Notes: generated from the letters alone by a model not told the origin. A stretch of DNA of 64,000 nt from Tubiluchus corallicola (GCA_030141605.1 JAQGDQ010000164.1:401281-465280), one strand, 5' to 3'. Counted from the first letter of the stretch, positions 43,479 to 56,430 are shown. Translations and numbers: made by a program.

Positions 43479-43912
43479 TAGGGATGTTAAATGATACACA
43501 TTTAGCAATGCGATAACGGTATGTTAGGGTACTTTTTTCAAACGACACGATAACAATAATCTGTTTTCAGAAGCAATAAATTATCTTGAACGACAAAAAC
43601 TACACTGAATATGCAAGGAATCTCAGTGTATTTCAACACTATTTTCCGCAGGCCGTTTCCAGATTCACGTATAGATACGTGTAATTTATGACAAAGTTTT
43701 CTTCCTCGTTTTGTCATAAAATTCTAGTGCATAAATGAAAAAGTAAAGTGAAATTATTTTATAATAGTGAGCGATATGCAGTGATACGCATAAATCTGAG
43801 TGATAACGAAATTCCTAGAATAACATCGATACAATAACCATAAAAGTAAATTTTTTGTATTGATACGTTAATCGATAATTATTGATACATATTGCTATCA
43901 TTAACTTCCCTA
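43479..43912. mobile_element. MITE family M2, copy 2
   Basis: Starts TAGGGATGTTAAATGATAC and ends TTAACTTCCCTA, with the same CGATA-rich subterminal regions as 38959-39531. The flanking octamers TAAAGGAG and TGCTGGAG share 5 of 8 positions, compatible with a decayed hAT-type 8-bp duplication. Confidence 0.7.
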
Positions 43913-45354
43913 TGCTGGAGTATAAAAAGTGAAGGTTTACACACAGGAGTATGTAGTTACAGAAGCACTGCTCTTAGTTGTAGTTTTTAGTTTTTCTCCT
44001 TGGGTCTTTTGTCTGAAGAAATCTTTAGTAATCTACAATCTCTGGTCACCACTTAAAAAAAGGATTAAGAAACACTTCTGCCACTAGCAAATTTATTGCA
44101 AGAATTTGGTTTTTTCTTGACTTATTTTCATATTAAAAAGAAACCCGACACGAAATTTTATAAAACTACCTTTCTACGTTACATTTTCAACACAAAACGA
44201 GTGATTTTAAACTATGCAAAAAAGTACTAACCTATGTCACATTAAATGTGGATGAATTCTACGACTCTTCATTATTAAATTGCTGTGTTGACTGCTACGC
44301 TCCACCAGAATTTGTTACTGAAAAAAAGAAGAAATTATTATCTTCAACACCAACACACACAAACGCACGCATCACAAACTCACACGTGTGTAGGTACACT
44401 GGCTCACATAAACATTTTACAACAAGAAATTAACACAACATAAAATCTGCTACACCCTATGCACCGATTTGCCGGGCACCAGCAGATATGCTGAGAATTT
44501 AAAAGGGAAGAAAATGAATTTAAAGAACTTTCGATAAAAAATTATGCAACTTACCATTATGCTTACCTGTTCAAAAGACTTACGTAATTGGAAAAGGAAA
44601 TTTTTAATAGTTTAAAATATTCATGCCATCTGGTAAAACAGCACTGCATTGCCATCCCTGTATGCACCGGTATTTCACCAAAAACACACTAGCAATTATA
44701 ATCTTCGCACAGCATGACTTTGTGTTAAATACTGAACACATACTTTCTCAATATAAATTAAATGGAAGATTTCATAATCTAATTCATCTAACGCATAACA
44801 TTACAACTGTTACAAATGCAAATGCAGCATTGTTTTGATTTATCATGCCAAATACAGTAACTGGAAAAAAACACTAATAAATCAACTTAGATTCAGATTG
44901 TGGAGCAAATAATTATGTGAAAATCAATTTAATTCAGCCGAGAACAGGCTTGCGTGTAATAATGTAATTGCTTCTTACATTCTTCTTTCTACGCTTCTAA
45001 CCTTTCTTAGAACTGCTTCTAAATTAAATCTTCAACACAACTTCGGATACTCAAATTATGCGCCTACTTCTGTATTCATAGCTAATTTAGAAGAACCTTG
45101 ACAAGCATCTTCACTTCATATTTTCGTTGAAATGGTTTCTCATTGTTGGAATGCTGGGACAGAGGAGTACTGGCTTCATGCTCAAATGCTGGTGACCAAT
45201 CGTGAACAATTTTGAACTCACGTACTTCGAATAAACAATCAACTAATTATTACAAACTTAATATTAAGATTATTATTATTAATGGTGTTATAAACCCTCA
45301 CAAGTTTGATTTTGATATGAAACTTGAAGACAGGAAATGTAAAAAAGCGGTGTA

Positions 45355-45430
45355 GTGGTCAAGGTGGTGTAGTGGTTAAGACATCTGCAATATAATCAGA
45401 ATGTCGCCGGTTCAAATCCAACCTGCAATC
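45355..45430 (+). repeat. tRNA-derived SINE
   Basis: A box GTGTAGTGGTTAAGAC and B box GCCGGTTCAAATCC (45406-45419) are correctly spaced. A partial duplicate GGTGTAGTGGTCAAGG lies just upstream. The acceptor stem is not complementary. 44.0-45.3 and 45.5-46.1 kb contain nothing recognisable. Confidence 0.6.
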
Positions 45431-46202
45431 CAGAACTTTTTCCTATTTCATGCCTTTCAAATTTAGTACCAAATATTAATGAACATCACACTCAGTCAGT
45501 CAACTAATTTTCAATCAGCACATGGCCAAGTTACGCAGCAAAAGCCACATGAAGCAAACTAATTGGGGAGCAGGCTAACAAATCTACCTTAAACCTCAAT
45601 CAACACAATGGAATAACCTGACATGAAAAATCCCTCTGGTCTTATACAAAATGCAATCAATCTTACACAAGTGGTCAGAAATGAAGCCAGGGCTATTCCA
45701 GGAATGAAACTCTCCTGAAAAAGAAGCCATATAATATAATGTGGAGAAAACTGTTTACAGTGGCAAATGATAAGAAATGTTATAAGGCATGAACAAGATA
45801 ATTTTTTTGTGGAACCAGAAGGTTGAGGAAATAGCCGAGATGCTGTACTGATATGCCTCAGAAGTGTCAGTGTATTGTTAGCCAGTTAGCTAATGTTAGT
45901 TGCACCACTGGATAAAAGGTGGAGATTAGAGTAGCAAGAAGTTAGATGTAGCCAAGTTATTAGGAAGCCAGGTCTGTAAGAAGGATAGTGTAGCAAGTTA
46001 GTGATAAATAGAATTTGTGAGTAAAAATGAGAACAATGAACGGAACAGAACGAAATTTTACTACACTACTAACAAGCAAAGAGGTCCTTTTTCTATACAA
46101 TTCCACACACTATAGAAATCGAGTCCTGTGCTCAAAGGCATGCATTCACTGTAGATGGCTGTCATGAGACAGGAATGTTGTTCATAATTAAAAATATGCC
46201 TC

Positions 46203-46480
46203 TAAAGGCACGTTCAGACTAGAGAATTTTCTGTTACGAGTTTTCTCTCTGACAGCAAACTTACAAGTGTGAACTAGTGTGCAAGTTACTGTCGGCAAGT
46301 TATTGCAAACTTTCCGACAGCTTCTGCAAGTTGATTTCCTGCGAGTTATTATCTGATGTGAATGCCTCAGCGAGTTACTTTCAGCACTTCTCGCAGTGAA
46401 TAGAGAATTGAATGTCAACTCATGCTTACTCTCGAAGAGTAACTCGCAACAAGTTTTGCTCTCAAGTCTGAATATACTTG
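46203..46480. mobile_element. MITE-like element with repeated GCAAGTTAC motif
   Basis: Subterminal inverted arms TTCAGACTAGAG (46213-46224) and its reverse complement with one mismatch (46461-46472). At least seven copies of a 9-10-mer, GCAAGTTAC/GCGAGTTAC and close variants, lie between and beside them, mostly direct with one inverted. Clustered subterminal motifs are typical transposase-binding arrays. Confidence 0.5.
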
Positions 46481-47897
46481 CAAGTTACTTGGCATAAAAC
46501 TCACTAGCCTGTACATGCCATAAAAAGGCACTGAACCAACAGAGCTGTCTTAGGTATGTCCTGATGTGAGTCCTCACTCTCTATGAGCTTTACAGAATTG
46601 CATGGCCAGTATGTTTCAATACAGAATCAAATTAAGCAGCCCAAAGAAAGATGGTATATCGAACCCCGTATTACCCTTCCATTCACTGACCATTCCATTC
46701 CAGCCTCAGTGCCCGTTTTAATTTCAGTAGTCAAAAGCAGGTGACCACTTTCCTACCAACTCATCTAGTCCTGCAACACAGAAGATCTACACTTTGATGC
46801 TGTGACTTCAAATGTTATCCTGACGACGGTTTCTTTTAACTGTTTTTGTATCCACGTCCTTTGCTGTATATTAGACAGACAATTTTGTACTCACAAACTG
46901 ACTGACTCGTGTTCATTCACGCAACCAAACCAATCATTTAAGGTCAGTGTCTATGCTACTATAGAGGAGTCGACTGTACAACAAAATAAACATTATAAAT
47001 GCACTATAAAACATACAATGATGTAGTTTATTTTGCCGAAATCCATACGGTTCTTGAGCTGTAAATGACCTTTGCCCTTTGCCACTCAATATCACCGAAT
47101 TATATCATTAAATTCTATTCACCGCCCCCAATACTGTAAATGTCCAAAATTTCGCTGCCCTGCTGCTCACAGTTTTTAAGCTGTAAGCTTTCTGTACTTC
47201 TACGTTCAGTAACTCGCTGACATTATAGCTGTGACATGTAGACTTAAGTCTAAGAGCATGCTAATAACAACAATTTATAGTGTTCAAACATATAAAAAGA
47301 AAATACCCAACACTATAGAAGGCTGAGAAGCAATAGATATAAAAGTACCCTACAGCTACACGATTACAAAAAAAGTGTTCATCATTATGATAAGCTGATT
47401 AATACAAAGACAGAAAAATTCATAAGTTAAGAAATTGTAAGAATTAAAAATGCCTTTTTTTAAGACTGATAACAAATGGTTTTCTAATTTCATTTCACAT
47501 ATTTTACATGACCTACCTGCAATGTTGCAATCTAATTCCAAAGGAATGTTAATGTCAAAATTTAGTTGATTATGGTATTAACACTATCCTCCCCTGCAAA
47601 TGCATACAAAAATAAATATTTTATAAAAATTGTTTACGTTCCCCTTTTCTCGAAAGACTTGCTGCAAAGATGTCTCTTTCTAAACAAATTATTGATAGTT
47701 GAGTTAGAGTTTATTCGATCTAGTCCAGGAGACCTTGACAAAAGTCACTATCATACAGCTCTGTTCTTGTACTTGTAATTTCACCTTTTTACTATACTCA
47801 TAAATTTTTGTATAGTAGCTAGATCATGATAACTGGTTTTTCTTTGCTTAATAAATCTACAGCTTTACGTGAACACTATGTCATGTCCTAAAGTAAT

Positions 47898-48512
47898 GAG
47901 GAAAACAAATGTTTTGTGACTATGGCACGTACTAGTTTGGATAACCCCTTGCAAATCTCTATAGTATGTATTAGAGAAAGGTTGCAAGGACTTGTGCTTG
48001 AATAATGAAAAAACAAGTATTCTATGACAATGTTATGTGCTAGTATGGAAAGTATCGAAAACCTCATTGGTCTTTGTGAGTTTTCTATGACTATTACAAT
48101 ATACCCAACTGCCCAAAGGTGTATGCACATATCTTAGGTCTTCATAATAAAGAAAAGTTGCAAGAACTTTTATTTGGATATGAAGAAGACAGTTGTTCTA
48201 TCACCATGTAATGCTCTAGAGACAAAAACCTCGTGCGAATATCTTTAGTACTCGTATTAGGCAGAAGTTGCAAGCATCTCTGTACTTGAATAATGAAGAA
48301 AACAAGTATTGTGTGACGATGTTATGTGCTACTCTTAAAAACCTCATAGAGATCTCTTTAGTCTTCATATTACACAGAAGTTGCAAAGGACTTGAACTCG
48401 AGTAACGAAGAAAACAAGTGTTCTGTGACAACGTTATACTCGAGTCCCCAAAACTGCATGCAAATCTCTTTAGTCTTCCTATTAGAGAGCAGTTGCAAGG
48501 ATATATTCAGGT
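47898..48512. repeat. Diverged tandem array, about 113-bp unit, 5 copies
   Basis: Units begin GAAGAAAACAAGTRTTCTGT and contain CTCTTTAGTCTTCNTATTA followed by AGTTGCAAGGACTTG. Starts are near 47898, 48007, 48181, 48294 and 48406; the second copy has an extra stretch of about 60 bases. Minus-strand frames across it repeat peptides such as HNIVTQYLFSSL and YNVVTEHLFSSL. This reflects the repeat and is not evidence for a protein. Confidence 0.8.
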
Positions 48513-48734
48513 ATTTACATGCACACGTGATTTCCCCAGGGACAAAGTGCAGTCTTGTAAGCATCATTATAATGCAGTCTCTTGCACTGCAGATTCATTT
48601 ACACGTTAGCTGAAGACAGGCAGCAGCAGGTAATCTATAAGCCAGCCAGCAGCAAGTCAAACGATTTTCCAAGCAAGACTGAATGTGTAACAGTTACTGG
48701 GAATATATCAGAGCTGGTCAAAGGAGATGCTAAT

Positions 48735-49300
48735 ACATAAGGAGCGTTAATGCTACACACACGCACCTGGTGCACAAAGATTGCAAGCATAATAGGACAA
48801 AATATGATTTTTACATCGACACAAAAACTGAGAACAATGTCAGCAACTGGCCAAACAAGCTAGGACAAAGGCAGTGTTAATAGAGTATGTGGTACACACG
48901 ATGCACTAACATTGTACACATGATAATATGATACATAATTTTTACTTTCTAATTAAACGTGAATGTGAGTGGTTAAAGGACAAGTTAGCACAAACCCAGT
49001 GTTAATAGTACATGCACATCGTCCACTAATATTACACACGTAATAGGACAGTACAGATGATTTTTCACCTTGAAATTAAACTGTGAGCATGACTGAGTGT
49101 GTTTATAATAGCTGGTCAATAGCTCAAAAGCAGTGTGAATAGTGCACCTATACCTGACGTACTAATATTGTACAGGTAATAGGCTAATACACAACTTTTA
49201 CTCGAGTGTGACTGAGTAACTAAAGGGCCGATAGCCTATAGGGCTTATAGTACCTGGTAAAAGGAGAAACTAACACGAAAGTAGTGTTAATAGAACTCCG
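48735..49300. repeat. Second diverged tandem array, about 130-bp unit, 4-5 copies
   Basis: GTGTTAATAG-like landmarks occur near 48745, 48874, 49002, 49134 and 49286. Each copy also carries CACTAATATTGTACAC-like and AATAGGACA-like blocks. Copies are strongly diverged. It directly follows the 113-bp array, with an unrelated unit. Confidence 0.65.
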
Positions 49301-51915
49301 CAGGTATAAAAGCATTACTTGTAAAACGAATAGATTTCTCAACTCTTTCATTCCAAGCACATAATGTTAATGTAAAGTCCGAGAATTTAATGTAAACTTC
49401 AAACAACAACCAGTTTCCTAGCATCTATGATGTACAATTTCATTTTAGGTTTTTGGGTTTGCTGTCCGTTTTGATATTTAAACGTAGGTCTATTACCATG
49501 TGGCAAGATGATCATTCAACAGTATGGGTACAAGTGCAAATTTAATCTAATGTAATGATGTACCTGATGCTGAAGAGATAGGTGAATGTTTCACTCATTT
49601 TATGATTATGTTTGTTCATATGTGTAGTCTACATGTTGTTTTTCATCTGTTTATAGTAGTGTGTATTTTATTGTTGAGCCAATTGAAAGTGTAATGAACG
49701 ATTACTACAAAGCAGAATAAATTTTATCTTATCAATCTTACCTCAGAGCTGTCATGCTAATATTGTCGTCGAACCAGTAGCCTTGTCGATTATATACGTA
49801 CATTATATTAAATCGTCAGTGAAACTAGATATAAATTTAAAAGCTGGTTAAAAGAGGAGCCGCCTTTGAAAATGCGAGCCAAGTGCCTAACCACAGCATG
49901 CTAATAATATTGCTCAACAAGACAATACCAGCCTTCCTTTGTGCACAAAATAAGGGGCCTTTTTTAGCTCGTTGCAAGGGCCATCCTAGTGTGTGCTGCT
50001 ATGACAACGCATTTGGTTTGGAAGACACTGCAATTAAAATGTGAGACTTGCACTTGTTAAAACAAGTAATAGATGTATTATTCACAATGGCACTAGCAAA
50101 CCATCAAATTTAAAGTTTAGTCAGCAACCACTAACCATGCACAAAAAAAATTCACCAAAATATACAAAATGATCTGGCAAAAGGGGATCAACTTTTACAA
50201 GGTAAATCAACGAGGCAGTTTGAAAATTTTGTCACATTGCCATAAATGATTATCAACTGACCTAATCAATGGAGCCAACTGAAAGATAATAATTTCATAT
50301 GCTCTTTATAAATCCTGCTGACTGCCATCTGATTCAGAATCACTATTACTTTAGCATCAAGGTTCAGAAGACATGTTTTCTAAAATTGCTAAGAATGCTA
50401 ACTTTATAAGTTCAAAAGTGGGACTCATTCGAATATTAGCTAACAGTCTGAATAGTTAAGGCCAGGCCAAATGCCATGTGTAATATTCTAGTCTACATGG
50501 TGTCACGCAGAGATCATTCAAAGGTCATATGGAAACCATATCATGTAACATATCAAATACTGAATAAGAACATGTCACCTATGATATTTTTTAGGACGTA
50601 AATGTAACAGCAACTTTGCCTGACATACTAATTCCACTTTCGGATACCAACATAGCTTTACCTAATTTGCTAGTGTAGATAAGTATAGGAAAATTTACTT
50701 AAGTGTAGGCTAAGTGTAGTAGAATATTTTTGAAATAAACAAGAACTACTCAATCTGGCAGACCTGTCTTTTAACTTCTGTCATTTGTTAAAGAATAGGA
50801 ACACACTCTTCATAAATAAAGCTTAAAAAATTTGTCTTGAATTTTTTTATCACTGACATGCTGTTTTGTTGCATATATAAAATGCAACAGCTAACGCTGT
50901 ATAAAACTTGAAATTTAAGCTGACATTAGTTGCAGTGGCATGAATTAGGTGCAGCCATTTTAAAGGTAGGTCATTTGAAACAAGTTTAAATAACATTGCA
51001 TAAGGATTTAAGAAAAGAATAGGAGCATTTGTAGCTCATACTTTGTTAACTAAGCAGCAGTTTAAATTATTTTATATAGGAATTTAGGATGGCAGTGCAG
51101 GCGTGTTTTACTGGGTGGCACAAAGTTTTAAATTATTAAGAATTTTCTTTTCCAGTTACGTAAGTCTTTCAAACATGTAAGCACATCTTAAGAAATATAA
51201 TTTTCTATGGAAAGTTCTTTGGGATATGCATTAAATTCCCTTTTCTCCCTCTTTAACAAATAATATTCATTGCTTCCTGCATATGGTCTAAAAACAATTA
51301 CTGGCACAGGTTCACAAGTACACACGACGTGTAGTAAATGCCTCTATGAGCATGCGTAAGCTAATTTAGTATTTCAGTGACTAAATCTGGTTTTACTGTA
51401 AACACAATAAACAAAATAAAACACAGTTCAAAACAGTTCTGAAATATAATAACAAAGGATTTGGCTGCTCTAATTTGATTCTTGCTTACCAAATTAATTC
51501 CAAGCTTAATGTACCACATCATGACCACGCTAATAATAAGCTCACACAATAAAATAGCATTATGCAGTAAGACAAGAGCCAAACCCCAAAAGTGCTCTTG
51601 ACAATGCACAGGGTTTATTATTAAATTGTGTGTATGTGGTTTCACATAGCAGAGTTTCAGATCAATAGCACAGCAGGTTATATAGCATGTGGGCAAATAC
51701 ATTTAACTGTAAATGTCATCGGGTCGCTGTGTGCATACGCAACCGCATTTCACTTATCGCTGATCGAGTAGCCTGATCAGGGGAGGAACCATGACAGAGG
51801 TACCCGTATTCTTGCTGTCCTGACACACTTCCGCATCAACTGCAAGACGTTTCAGCCTCATTCCAAACAAACACCACTTACGTAAACATAGGCACGTGTC
51901 AGTAAAATAGACAAA

Positions 51916-52146
51916 GTGACCAGTACTGCACAGCATCCAACTACTGCTGATGGATCTGCTCCTAGACGTGATACAAACCAGATTAGGCTAATACGACAAG
52001 AGGAGGACACCCATGCAGACAATGCATCAGCGAACTATGAAAAGGATGCTTCTTTGGGGACATACATGGAAATTGAATTCTGCAGACACAACCTTGGTAA
52101 CATTTTGGAAGAGTCAAAACAGTTAATCCTTAAAAAACAGAAATAA
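51916..52146 (+). CDS. Possible coding exon or gene relic (uncertain)
   Basis: A 76-codon frame with balanced composition: SAPRRDTNQIRLIRQEEDTH and ASLGTYMEIEFCRHNLGNIL, then EESKQLILKKQK. 51.7-52.15 kb is richer in G+C than its surroundings. Downstream lie two small exon-like segments (52340-52390, 52594-52626). No phase-compatible strong donor was found at the end of this frame, so the model is incomplete. No family was recognised. Confidence 0.28.
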   Translation: MTSTAQHPTTADGSAPRRDTNQIRLIRQEEDTHADNASANYEKDASLGTYMEIEFCRHNLGNILEESKQLILKKQK

Positions 52147-52339
52147 TTCTATCTATATACAAGGCATTGAGAAATGGTACGCCTGTTAGCTTTAAAAGTT
52201 GTCACAACTATATATATAATCATGATAACATATACACACATACATGTGCGCACGTGCACACACACGCACACACACGAGTTTTTAAATTTTTTTAATATTG
52301 TATAATATTTTACTAATTTTGTTTGCTTTTTATTTGCAG

Positions 52340-52390
52340 AAATTGTACAAAGTTCTTAATGAAGGTGTCATGGCACCAGTTTCATTGCAA
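52340..52390 (+). CDS. Possible 51-bp micro-exon
   Basis: It is bounded by tttttatttgcag| and |GTACGT, both good splice signals. In frame 0 it reads KLYKVLNEGVMAPVSLQ. A following acceptor (ttttgcattttag|) at 52594 would add QAITFPRNKA and a stop at 52626. This could be the 3' end of a small plus-strand gene, or chance. Confidence 0.25.
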
Positions 52391-54384
52391 GTACGTATAT
52401 AGATACACATAAATTTTAAAATGCACAGTGATATTATAATATAATCCTAGGGGAACATATTACAGTTAAATAAGACTAGCAAATTAAGATAATTCTATAC
52501 AGCAGTATTTCAGTTACTGGTACTATCAATTTGTTTCTTCAAATTGGAAATATGTAAAAAGACTTGAACTAAACCATTCATTTTGCATTTTAGCAAGCAA
52601 TCACATTCCCAAGAAATAAAGCATAACCCATTTGTATCATTATCCTTTCGCATTAATCACCCTGTGAAAAAATCCACTTTCACACTACAAAGAAACCAGA
52701 TTCTCTAAATAACTGCAGCACCCATTAAAGGTGCAGATGCATAACCTCACATTAAGTCAACACGGGCATATTTTGCCTACTCTATTGCACAAAAACCCGA
52801 TCACTAAGTTTGAGTTTTGTAATTGCTACATATGTGCAATTGTGCATACATATAGGGAGTGCATGGTGTAAATTTCAGGCCAACAGCTGATTTGGTATAG
52901 CTAATTAAAGTAATAAAGTTTACTCTGAGAAAAACTCACTCGTGAGGCACCAAAAAAAAAGATAACGACATTTCTTTATTACTTAGTGAATAAGTTCAAA
53001 GCTATTAAGTGTATGAATGCAATACTTCAAAGATTTTCTATTTAATGCCCAAGCAACTTATTGTTGAAGTTTCAGCCAAGTTCACGATAGTCACAATACC
53101 TTTTCTGAATTTCGTCCATTTGAGGCGGAATGACCTAATTACTATTGGTGTACGTAATGATTTTCTAGGTGGATAGCTAGACGCTAGTTGATCCTCCCAT
53201 TCACTAGCCTTGGCTAAATTTCCATAGATGGAGAAATCTTAGAGTAAACACTTCACTTCCAATACTGAGAAAATCAATAAATGCACATACTTTTAACACT
53301 ACAGACTTTATACAAAATCAAAATACATAGCGGTGAAATCTATTTGAGAAGCTTTAAATTATTATACTCTGATCGATGGCTACGTACTGATGATTCAGCA
53401 TTTATTAAAGCAATTTCCTCACATCCTCTTGGACCAATATAGATCTGAAAAAGAGCAGCTTTTGTTCATTGGATCCAGCTAAATTGAACCAGCTCAAGCT
53501 CCACCATCACTTTTCAGGCATTCTAAATCATTCACATTTGCTTCAGAAAAATATTTTATTCAAACCCTTTTGTAAAACGTATCAAGCTGCTTTCTTACCA
53601 AATTAAAAAAAAAACTAGAGAATTTAACAACAAAAAAACAAAAAGGGTTTGCCCTTAGACGGCCCACTGGGACATGTGCTGTGTCTTATTCTGACATACA
53701 GTTTGCATTTTGTTAAAATTGTTCAATATCTAAAGACCCTCTGGCACTTTTATTCTGCTAGCTTCCACTTGCACAATTCATAAAGCAGCACTGCTGTCTG
53801 TTCGATTAAATTAGATTGTACACATGAATTTACCTCTCGTTTACGTGCAAATACATTACATTACCATAAAACAAAATGTGTAAAAATAATAAAAATAAAA
53901 ATATGTAACTAAATAATTTTACATATCGATGAGGAAGAACAATTTTACATATCGATAACAAAAATATAGAATTCAAGAAGTGTTCAAAGATAGGCATGCA
54001 CTAGTTGAAACAGTTTAGCATGTTATTTTGAATGGTTAGAAGTCAAATCAGAGAATAAGTAGGATCACAGTTTAGTTAATATACCTCTCAGTGTCTCACA
54101 TAGAATTACCAAACAACAAGATGTATGTGATTTTAAAAAGAGTACTTTGTTAATGTTGCTAACTGTATAGGCACAAACTCCATGCAAAAAGAGCTGGCTA
54201 TGACTGATGTGTCTTCACTGAAATGTCATGTATACTAAATATGCAAGTCATGCTAAATTAGCAATGCAGCAGGAAACAGCTAACAATAGATTTTAAAAGA
54301 GATGACAAAAATTATATTTTAAAGCAAATTAATAACACTGACTTCAAAAAAAATGCAAGCTAAATTGCATAAATTTTCAGTTGA

Positions 54385-54540
54385 CATAACAATAATAATA
54401 ATAATAATCTTTTATTTATCTTTTAACACACGCACAGTTATAATACAATTAATTTGGCAACAAAAATGTGAAGAAAGGGCAGCGAAAGACCAATTGGTCA
54501 TCTAGTCAGCTGCCCTTAAGTGGAAATGATTCCAGTAGAA
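54385..54540 (-). repeat. 3' end of a non-LTR element with (ATT)n tail
   Basis: Read on the minus strand, a hairpin-rich segment (GGGCAGC...GCTGCCC, with GACCAATTGGTC inside) is followed by AAAAGATAAATAAAAGATTA and an (ATT)n run. Such a layout is common at the 3' ends of LINEs and LINE-mobilised SINEs. 49.8-51.3 and 52.7-54.3 kb hold nothing recognisable. Confidence 0.5.
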
Positions 54541-54689
54541 AAAATATGATGACAAATTACAAGAAGGAAAAGAATTTTATTTTATAAGACAGTTACAATT
54601 TTGCTGTGTATTTCAAAACTCCAAGAGAAATGTGTTTATATGTAAATGAACAAATAGTGAAATTTTGCAATACATTTTTATGTCTATCT

Positions 54690-56430
54690 AGAATTAGCTA
54701 TCATAACTGTCGTGTGTCAACCCACACGTGTGCTATTAAGAAGTGAAGACAATGTTTGGACAAAAACAAAGCTGGAGAGGTGCTAGCCAAGAACTTGTTC
54801 AAAGCATTTGATCCCCACGATGTTTTTACAACAAAGTTATTAGCATACGGTGCATCTACAAACAGCATCGAGCACTCTTTTAGTGAGCTGTTTGAAAAAT
54901 ATACCACAACTTGTAAAGTTGGACACTGAAAATTCTAACAAAACTTCATAGATGAAATTGTCAAAGATATACCCCAAGGCTCCATTTTGGGACCGACCTT
55001 TTTTAACGTGTTGATAAATGTCTTTACACTGCATTTAAAAAATAACATTCTTGGTAACTTCTCTGACGATCATAAGTAATTATCATTATTATTACAACTG
55101 AATATCGTGATCTTGTATTAAAAATAACAACTTGTTGAAGATGCAGAAAGCATAAGGTTTCAATTAAGCAAAATAAATACAAATCCTGAAAACAATCAAT
55201 TCTGCTAGCTAAAAAGAGTAGATGGATACAGCATACGTTAACATTAGGAAATTCTACTAAGGAAGCCACAAAATAATACAAGTGATTCTAAATGACAAAG
55301 AACATTGACAACGAATAAGAGAACTTACTAATATTTACAACTTAAAAAGCAAAATGAAAGGGCATGACATCTCAAACTACCACTGTAGTTCATCAGATGA
55401 ACAAAAAAGGACACAAAGAAAGAAAAAAATCACAAAGAATTAAAGGATTAGTTCCTACTGTTTCCCACTCTGTTGTGTAAATGTGGCTATAGTGAGCTTA
55501 TACTTCCGCTTTCTCACTTGTATTTTTATCTGCCATTTTTATGTGCTGCTAATTAATGTTATCCTTTTAATGTGATATCAATTTTAAGCGTTAATAATCT
55601 ATACAAAAAACTTTCAGAAAATTAGTTTAGTAGTTCTAATAATTCCTTGTGAACTTAATTTTTCTCGTGTTGATACTTTTTTCAGGCTATTAAATGCATA
55701 GTAGATTTATAGCTGATAGTTCAAATGTGAAACCAAGATGGGTTGCATAACAAAGTTCTGTTAAGGAAAATTCCACATATAGCTAAGTCGCTCATTAACT
55801 CAGATGCACATCACACCATGTCAAGAAGTTCCAAAAGAGAGCAGTGAGAACTGTACTATGACTTTTCTATCCGTTGACATGTCACTATGCACTTCAATTT
55901 GCCACAAAAAAAAACTTGGGTCACAAATTGAATTTTAACTTGAAGTAGCTGTAATGCATTCATGCCATATTCTTTTCTCGGAAATTGTATCATCATCGGA
56001 TTCGCCTTCATTATTTTTGCTTAAAATTTATAATTTTAACAGTTTTTTGTCATTCTTTGGTTCTTCAACTAAATTGAGTATCTTGATTTAAATTCAAACA
56101 TTTGATTTGTTAATTAATTTAAATTTCGTTTCATTTCATTTGTAATATTTATTTATCGTTTGCCGTTTAAATTTATTTGAATTTATTATGTTAATTTTTG
56201 CCAAGTTACCTTTATTTTTCTTTTTTGTTTTCAAATTGTTTATCATTTATTTGTCTGTAGATGTCTACTTGACAGGTCACTTAATTTTCTGTAATTATGG
56301 AAATTAGGGGTGGCTGATCTGGTGACCGTTGATCTCTTCATCACTTAATCTCTTTTCTTTTCCATTATATTTTTCACTTTTGTTTATTCTGTAAAAAACT
56401 TGGAGCCAAATAAATTATTTACTTATTTCA
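54690..56430 (+). pseudogene. Decayed non-LTR retrotransposon (jockey/CR1-type reverse transcriptase)
   Basis: The plus strand retains reverse-transcriptase signatures in broken frames. NLFKAFDPHDVFTTKLLAYG corresponds to the KAFDxVxHxxLxxKLxxYG block. KDIPQGSILGPTFFNVLIN (near 54972) is the PQGSxLGPxLF block. FSDD stands where YADD is expected. Stops interrupt between and after these. Further on, KKFQKRAVRTVLYDF (about 55820-55870) matches the LQxRAxR motif near LINE ORF2 C-termini. The 3' end may be near 56410 (AAATAAATTA). It is dead: stops, frameshifts and a lost catalytic Tyr-Ala. Confidence 0.75.

Noticed and set aside
47888-48613. Overlapping frames on both strands with recurring HNIVTxYLFSSL-like peptides
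   Set aside because: The recurrence follows the 113-bp DNA tandem repeat. Stops interrupt each frame and no start or splice pattern fits.
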